Assembly (NCBI GenBank): GCA_039819285.1
Contig: JBCBSH010000060.1
Span: 1-20,814 of the forward strand
Reading direction: 5' to 3'
From: JANQGH01 sp039819285
GTDB lineage: Bacteria; Pseudomonadota; Alphaproteobacteria; DSM-16000; Inquilinaceae
Length of the DNA: 20,814 bases
Shown: piece by piece, positions 15,841 to 20,814 of the stretch
Layout of the letters: each line of letters begins with the position of its first letter
Numbering within the stretch: position 1 is the first letter of the stretch
The notes under the pieces: generated by a model
Database searches by the model: none
What the model was told of the DNA's origin: nothing
Seen by the model: only the letters and a program-made list of their open reading frames with translations
Position numbers and translations under genes: made by a program

Positions 15841-18800
15841 ATGACTGAGCGGCAAGCGAAACTCGCGACGCCCATAGCCGTGGTCGGGATCGGCGCCATG
15901 TTTCCCGGCAGGGGCACAACCGCCGGCTATTGGCAAGACATTGTCGAGGCGCGCGATACGATAACTGAGATTCCCGAAACGCATTGGCGGGTCGAAGACT
16001 ACCATCACGAGGACCAGTCGCAGCCGGACATGACCTACTCGCGTCGCGGCGCGTTCATTCCCGACTTTTCCTTCGACCCGCTTGAATTCGGGACGCCGCC
16101 GGCGGTCATTGAGACGACCGATACCGTGCAGCTGTTGGCGCTCTATGTCGCCAAGCAGGTGTTGGCCGAGGCATCACATGCCGGGTTCCGCGATGTCGAT
16201 CGCGAGCGCACCAGCGTTATCCTGGGCGTGGCCGCCGGCACGGAGTTGATCGGCGATATGGCAAGCCGGCTCAACCGCCCGATCTGGACAAAGGCGATGC
16301 AGGAGGCGGGCATAAGCCGCGACGAGGCGAACCGTATCGCGGACAACATCGCCAGCCACTACACCGAATGGAAGGAAAGCACGTTCCCGGGCCTGTTGGG
16401 CAATGTCGTGGCCGGACGCATTGCCAACAGGCTGGACCTGAACGGCACGAATTTCACCGCCGACGCCGCCTGCGCAAGCTCGTTCGCGGCGTTGAAGTAC
16501 GCCATGCAAGAGTTGTGGATGGGGGAGTCCGACCTCGTTCTGACCGGCGGTGCCGACGCGCTCAATACCATCTTCATGTATATGTGCTTTTCGAAAACGC
16601 CGGCGATGTCGCCGACGGGGGATTGCCGGCCGTTTTCCGCTGATGCCGACGGCACCTTGATGGGCGAGGGCTGCGGCATCCTCGCCTTGCGACGGCTGGA
16701 GGATGCCGAGCGCGACGGCAACCCGATCTACGGCGTGATCCGAGGGGTTGGCGGGTCTTCGGACGGTTCGGGAACCAGCGTATACGCGCCACGTTCCGGC
16801 GGCCAGGCCCATGCACTCGCGCGCGCCTATGAGATGGCCGGTTACTCGCCGCGCACGGTCGAGCTTTTGGAAGCGCACGGTACCGGCACGCATGCCGGCG
16901 ACGCCGCCGAATTTGGCGGATTATGTGAGGTCTTCGCACCGGAGGCGCCTGACGCCAGGCAATGGTGCGCCCTGGGGTCGGTCAAGTCCCAGATCGGCCA
17001 CACGAAGTCGGCATCCGGTGCTGCCGGGTTGATCAAGGCGATCCTGGCGCTTCACCACAAGGTCTTGCCGCCGACAATCAATGTAAGCCAGCCGAACCCG
17101 AAGCTCGAAATCGAAGCGTCGCCCTTTTACCTCAACACTGCACCCCGGCCGTGGATCAAGGTGGTCGGTGATCCACCGAGGCGGGCGTCCGTGAGTTCGT
17201 TTGGCTTCGGCGGGTCGAATTTCCATGTCACGGCCGAAGAGTATTTGGGCGCCGGCCCACGCCCGGCGAAACACAGAGTATGGCCCGCCGAGCTGTTCCT
17301 GTTTTCCGCAGCCTCGTCAGACGGCCTTCTCGCTGCCCTCGACCAGCGCCTGGATACCATCGGCAGCGATGCCGACCTTGCTCATCACGCGAAAGAGGCG
17401 TCGACGACGTTCAACAACGCGGCCAGTTTCCGCTTCGCGACGGTAGCCACGTCTGTCGCGGATCTTCGCGCCAAGATTCAGCAGGCCGTTCCCCTGCTTC
17501 AACAGAAATCGCCGTTTGCCATTCCAGACACGGCTTTCGAGATCGGCGAGCCTGCGGCCGGAAAGATCGGCTTTCTGTTCTCCGGTCAAGGCAGCCAGTA
17601 CCCCAACATGGGCTGTGACCTTGCCTTGACCTTCGATTGTGCTCGGGAAGCATGGGAACGCGCTGACGCGGCGTCGGCGCCCACCATGCCGCGTCTTTCC
17701 GATATGGTCTTCGCCCGCCCATCCTTCACCGACGAAGACCGTGCCCGCCGTGAGCACGTCCTGACAGCGACGGAGAACGCTCAGCCGGCGATTGCCGCAA
17801 CGGCCCTGTCGCAATTGGCGGTACTGGACCGCCTAGGCCTTAGGCCAGACGTCGTCGCGGGCCATAGCTTCGGAGAGGTCATAGCCCTCCACGCGGCTGG
17901 CGTTTTCGATGCTGAGGCTGCGGTCGCTGTTGCGAGGGACCGCGGTTTGGCCATGGCGGCGGCGGCCGAAGGCCATGACTCTGGAATGCTGGCGGTTCTC
18001 GCCGGCATTGACACCGTCGAGGCGGCGCTTCGCGCATCGGGCTGCGATGCGGTTATCGCGAACGACAATGGCCCTCAACAGGTGGTTCTTTCCGGGACCA
18101 GGCCAGCATTGGATGCCGTTGCCAAGAAGCTGGGCGATATGGGTGTCCGGACAACGCCCCTGCCGGTATCGACGGCCTTCCATTCGAAGATCGTTGCATC
18201 CGCGGCGAGCAATCTATCTGACGCGCTCGAAAATCGGCAGTTCACCGAACCGACCTTGCCTGTCTTCGCTAATGCAACCGCGGCCCACTACCCCACGGAT
18301 GTCGTCCGCATTAAGGCGATGGCTGCAGATCAACTGACCAAGTCGGTTCGGTTCCGCGAAATGATCGAAGCCATGTATGCCGACGGTGTGCGCTGCTTTG
18401 TCGAGGTCGGGCCGAAATCCGTCCTTACGAAGCTGGTCGGCCAAACGCTTCAGAATCAGGACCACATTGCGGTCGCGGTCGATGATGGTCCGGGAAGCGG
18501 TGTGCATGCGTTGCTTCGAGCCCTGGCACGACTGGCCGTCGCGGGTGTCAGTATTGACCACGACTTTCTATGGAACGAGGCGCCGGCGCCGGCGCCCGTC
18601 CCTGCACCCAAGAAGCACGCCATTGCCCTGAACGGTGCCAATTACAAGAAACCCTATCCGCCCAGATCACCTGAAACGAAGACGCCTTCCGCGTTGGCGA
18701 ATGGTTCTCTGGGCGGGGTGAGCGCCGAACTGGCCGATCAACAATCACAGATGCCGCTTGCGGCTGCTCCGCCAAGTATCAACGGCCAAGTTCAAGAGTC

Positions 18801-20814
18801 CGAACCTCTCACTGCCGCGGCCCTTGCGCCACCACTGCCGGCTGTTGCCCGGCCTCGTGCGGCGATTGCCGAACCGAGGCCAACACCTGTGCCCGCAACC
18901 GAAGCGCCGGCGATCGCCGAGCCGACGCCGGCGCCGATCCCAGTCCTCGAAAAACAGGCGGGGCCGGGGCTCTCCACCGACGCCAGTCGTGACACGGTTC
19001 GCGCCGTGGTCGCCGAGAAGACCGGCTATCCGCCTGAGATGCTGGACCTCGACATGGACCTCGAGGCGGAGTTGGGCATCGATTCCATCAAGCAGGTCGA
19101 AATCCTGTCGGCGCTGCGTGAGCAGATGCCCGACATGCCGGAACTCGAGCCCAGCCGCCTGGCCGAACTGCGCACCCTGGCGCAAATCGCCGATGCGATC
19201 GGTGGGGCCGGGGTGGACGGCGCATCGGCGGCGATCGCCGAAGTTACACCGACACCTGCTGCTGTTGCCGAAGCACCGGCCGCCGCCGAGCCGACCCCAG
19301 CGCCGATCCCAGTCGCCGAAACGCCGGCGGGGCCGGCGCCCTCCACCCATGCGTGTCGTGACATCGTGCGTTCCGTGGTCGCCGAGAAGACCGGCTATCC
19401 GCCCGAGATGCTGGACCTCGACATGGACCTCGAGGCGGAGTTGGGCATCGATTCCATCAAACAGGTCGAAATTCTGTCGGCGCTGCGTGAGCAGATGCCC
19501 GACATGCCTGAGATCGAGCCCAGCCGCCTCGCCGAACTGCGCACCCTGGCGCAAATCGCCGATGCGATCGGTGGGGCTGGCGTGGGCGGTGCGCCGGCTG
19601 AGATTGCTGAGGAGACGGCAGCATCGGCACCCGTCGCCGAAGCACCGGCGGTCGGCCAGCCGGCCCCAATTCCAGCGCCGGCCGTCGAGACGCCAGCGAC
19701 GCCGGCGCCCTCCACCGGCGCCTGTCGTGACATCGTACGCGCGGTGGTGGCCGAGAAGACCGGCTATCCGCCCGAGATGCTGGATCTCGACATGGACCTC
19801 GAGGCCGAGTTGGGCATCGATTCCATCAAGCAGGTGGAGATCCTGTCGGCGCTGCGCGAGCAGATGCCCGACATGCCTGAGATCGAGCCCAGCCGCCTGG
19901 CCGAACTGCGCACTCTGGCCCAAATCGCTGATGCGATTGGTGGGGGCATGGCGGGCGATGCACCGGCGGCGATCGCTGAAGTTACAACGACACCTGCTGC
20001 TGTCGCCGAAGCGCCGCCTGTCGCAGAGCCGGCCCCAATTCCAGCTCCGGCCGTCGAGACACCAGCGACACCGGCGCCCTCCACCGACGCCTGTCGAGAC
20101 ACCGTGCGCGCCGTAGTCGCCGAGAAAACCGGCTATCCGCCCGAGATGCTGGATCTCGACATGGACCTTGAGGCCGAGCTGGGCATCGATTCCATCAAGC
20201 AGGTGGAGATCCTGTCGGCCCTGCGCGAGCAGATGCCTGACATGCCAGAAATCGAGCCCAGCCGCCTGGCCGAACTGCGCACCTTGGCGCAGATCGCCGA
20301 CGCCATCGGTGGGGCCGCGGTGGGCCATATGCCGGCAGCGACAGCGGAGCCCGCAGTTGCGGACGCATCCACCGCGCCGAAGCCGTCGGCCGGGCCAACA
20401 AGCGAGACTCCGCCCAACGTCGTGTCGATCGACGATTTTCGATCCGATGCGCTGCGCGAAGAGGCGGCACGGCACGGCTTGTACCGCCAACGTGTTGAGC
20501 TGCGAGATCGCCCCGCCGCCAATCAAATGGCCGCTTGGGCCCAGCCAGGATGCCATTTCGGCATCACCGATTGTGAGCCATCCATGGCCCAGGCGCTGGC
20601 AGCCGAGCTTCAGGACAAGGGCATGAAGGCATCGGTCGTCAGCCCGTTGGCGATCGGCGATATCGATGCGCTTATTGTCACCAGCGGCCTGTCCGACGAC
20701 CTTGAAAACGAACGAGTGCACCTCCAGGCCCTTTGTGCCGCGCGGTCTGCAGCCGACCGCCTCTCGACCAACGGCAAGGCATTCATCACTCTTCAAGACT
20801 CGGGGGGCGATTTC
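15841..20814 (+). CDS. pfaA: PfaA-type multidomain polyketide/PUFA synthase (KS-AT-4xACP-KR region), partial
   Basis: The frame is open for 1658 codons and is cut by the window end. The start MTERQAKLATPIAVVGIG at 15841 has AAGGGG seven bases upstream. Domain order: ketosynthase about 10-463 with C211 in DAACASS, H346 in EAHGTGT and H387 in IGHTKSASG; acyltransferase about 575-880 with FSGQGSQYPNMG, S676 in GHSFGE, R701 (25 residues after the serine, as in malonyl transferases) and H781 in STAFHSK; a Pro/Ala-rich linker; four ACPs with phosphopantetheine serines S1082, S1205, S1328 and S1451, each in LGIDSIKQ; then from about 1525 the pre-ketoreductase region. The order and the strong KS resemblance (FPGLLGNVVAGRIANRLD, FMYMCFSKTPA) identify PfaA, the subunit that condenses malonyl units in PUFA and secondary-lipid synthases. 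The ketoreductase catalytic part, PfaB/PfaC equivalents and a phosphopantetheinyl transferase are not visible. The product cannot be predicted. Confidence 0.93.
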   Translation, partial: MTERQAKLATPIAVVGIGAMFPGRGTTAGYWQDIVEARDTITEIPETHWRVEDYHHEDQSQPDMTYSRRGAFIPDFSFDPLEFGTPPAVIETTDTVQLLALYVAKQVLAEASHAGFRDVDRERTSVILGVAAGTELIGDMASRLNRPIWTKAMQEAGISRDEANRIADNIASHYTEWKESTFPGLLGNVVAGRIANRLDLNGTNFTADAACASSFAALKYAMQELWMGESDLVLTGGADALNTIFMYMCFSKTPAMSPTGDCRPFSADADGTLMGEGCGILALRRLEDAERDGNPIYGVIRGVGGSSDGSGTSVYAPRSGGQAHALARAYEMAGYSPRTVELLEAHGTGTHAGDAAEFGGLCEVFAPEAPDARQWCALGSVKSQIGHTKSASGAAGLIKAILALHHKVLPPTINVSQPNPKLEIEASPFYLNTAPRPWIKVVGDPPRRASVSSFGFGGSNFHVTAEEYLGAGPRPAKHRVWPAELFLFSAASSDGLLAALDQRLDTIGSDADLAHHAKEASTTFNNAASFRFATVATSVADLRAKIQQAVPLLQQKSPFAIPDTAFEIGEPAAGKIGFLFSGQGSQYPNMGCDLALTFDCAREAWERADAASAPTMPRLSDMVFARPSFTDEDRARREHVLTATENAQPAIAATALSQLAVLDRLGLRPDVVAGHSFGEVIALHAAGVFDAEAAVAVARDRGLAMAAAAEGHDSGMLAVLAGIDTVEAALRASGCDAVIANDNGPQQVVLSGTRPALDAVAKKLGDMGVRTTPLPVSTAFHSKIVASAASNLSDALENRQFTEPTLPVFANATAAHYPTDVVRIKAMAADQLTKSVRFREMIEAMYADGVRCFVEVGPKSVLTKLVGQTLQNQDHIAVAVDDGPGSGVHALLRALARLAVAGVSIDHDFLWNEAPAPAPVPAPKKHAIALNGANYKKPYPPRSPETKTPSALANGSLGGVSAELADQQSQMPLAAAPPSINGQVQESEPLTAAALAPPLPAVARPRAAIAEPRPTPVPATEAPAIAEPTPAPIPVLEKQAGPGLSTDASRDTVRAVVAEKTGYPPEMLDLDMDLEAELGIDSIKQVEILSALREQMPDMPELEPSRLAELRTLAQIADAIGGAGVDGASAAIAEVTPTPAAVAEAPAAAEPTPAPIPVAETPAGPAPSTHACRDIVRSVVAEKTGYPPEMLDLDMDLEAELGIDSIKQVEILSALREQMPDMPEIEPSRLAELRTLAQIADAIGGAGVGGAPAEIAEETAASAPVAEAPAVGQPAPIPAPAVETPATPAPSTGACRDIVRAVVAEKTGYPPEMLDLDMDLEAELGIDSIKQVEILSALREQMPDMPEIEPSRLAELRTLAQIADAIGGGMAGDAPAAIAEVTTTPAAVAEAPPVAEPAPIPAPAVETPATPAPSTDACRDTVRAVVAEKTGYPPEMLDLDMDLEAELGIDSIKQVEILSALREQMPDMPEIEPSRLAELRTLAQIADAIGGAAVGHMPAATAEPAVADASTAPKPSAGPTSETPPNVVSIDDFRSDALREEAARHGLYRQRVELRDRPAANQMAAWAQPGCHFGITDCEPSMAQALAAELQDKGMKASVVSPLAIGDIDALIVTSGLSDDLENERVHLQALCAARSAADRLSTNGKAFITLQDSGGDF
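18991..20310 (+). repeat. Tandem ACP repeat, four copies with a 369-bp period
   Basis: Units start at gac codons 18991, 19360, 19729 and 20098, exactly 369 bases (123 residues) apart; the serine codons at 19084, 19453, 19822 and 20191 keep the same spacing. Each unit is an ACP core of about 75 residues (VVAEKTGYPPEMLDLDMD to LAQIADAIGG) followed by a Pro/Ala/Glu-rich linker. Cores of copies 1 and 2 differ at only about seven of some 195 bases by eye. The linker after copy 4 is unrelated and leads to the ketoreductase region. This near-identity suggests recent duplication or ongoing homogenisation. Confidence 0.95.

Noticed and set aside
18745..20796. A 683-codon open frame on the minus strand opposite the ACP repeat region
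   Set aside because: It is an antisense shadow. The plus frame encodes an unmistakable PfaA with four ACP motifs, and the minus frame is repetitive only because it mirrors them. Its Arg/Gly/His-rich composition fits no family.

Overview
The window is GC-rich, densely coded DNA that most resembles a free-living, probably marine, alphaproteobacterium (Rhodobacterales or Rhodospirillales type). This rests on two TRAP-type uptake systems, short intergenic gaps, ATGA stop/start overlaps and typical oxidative catabolic genes. No RNA gene, insertion sequence or CRISPR array was seen, and the genus cannot be decided from this sequence.

Left region (1-5744) is an organic-acid or sugar-acid uptake and catabolism locus. 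On the minus strand, in transcription order, it has an IlvD/EDD-type [2Fe-2S] dehydratase, a 3-hydroxyisobutyrate/tartronate-semialdehyde reductase-type dehydrogenase, a TRAP substrate-binding protein and the start of a TRAP small permease that runs off the window. A 98-base divergent promoter region separates these from a plus-strand pair: a hydroxypyruvate isomerase-like protein overlapping a 2-keto-4-pentenoate hydratase-like protein. Dehydration, isomerisation, hydration and reduction of C3-C6 hydroxy/keto acids is the likely joint theme; the substrate is not known.

Middle region (6058-13304) is a second minus-strand locus that reads as one transport and catabolism operon behind a LysR-type regulator. 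Its order is LysR, TRAP DctP, DctQ, DctM, a DapA-family lyase/aldolase, a 4-oxalocrotonate tautomerase-like small protein and a molybdopterin oxidoreductase of the DMSO/TMAO/biotin-sulfoxide reductase type without a signal peptide. A 313-base stretch without a gene (5745-6057) lies between this operon and the converging hydratase gene.

Right region (13305-20814) is of a different nature. A 759-base intergenic stretch holds an AT-rich patch with a perfect 10-bp inverted repeat. It is followed by a plus-strand operon of a PfaD-type flavin enoyl reductase and, 16 bases later, a PfaA-type multidomain synthase cut by the window end. The visible domains are ketosynthase, malonyl-type acyltransferase, four tandem acyl carrier proteins and the start of the region where a ketoreductase is expected. 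This is the front of a PUFA-synthase-like ('secondary lipid') synthase locus with the enoyl reductase gene first. The four ACPs repeat with an exact 369-base (123-residue) period and nearly identical cores. This locus is the most interesting part of the window.
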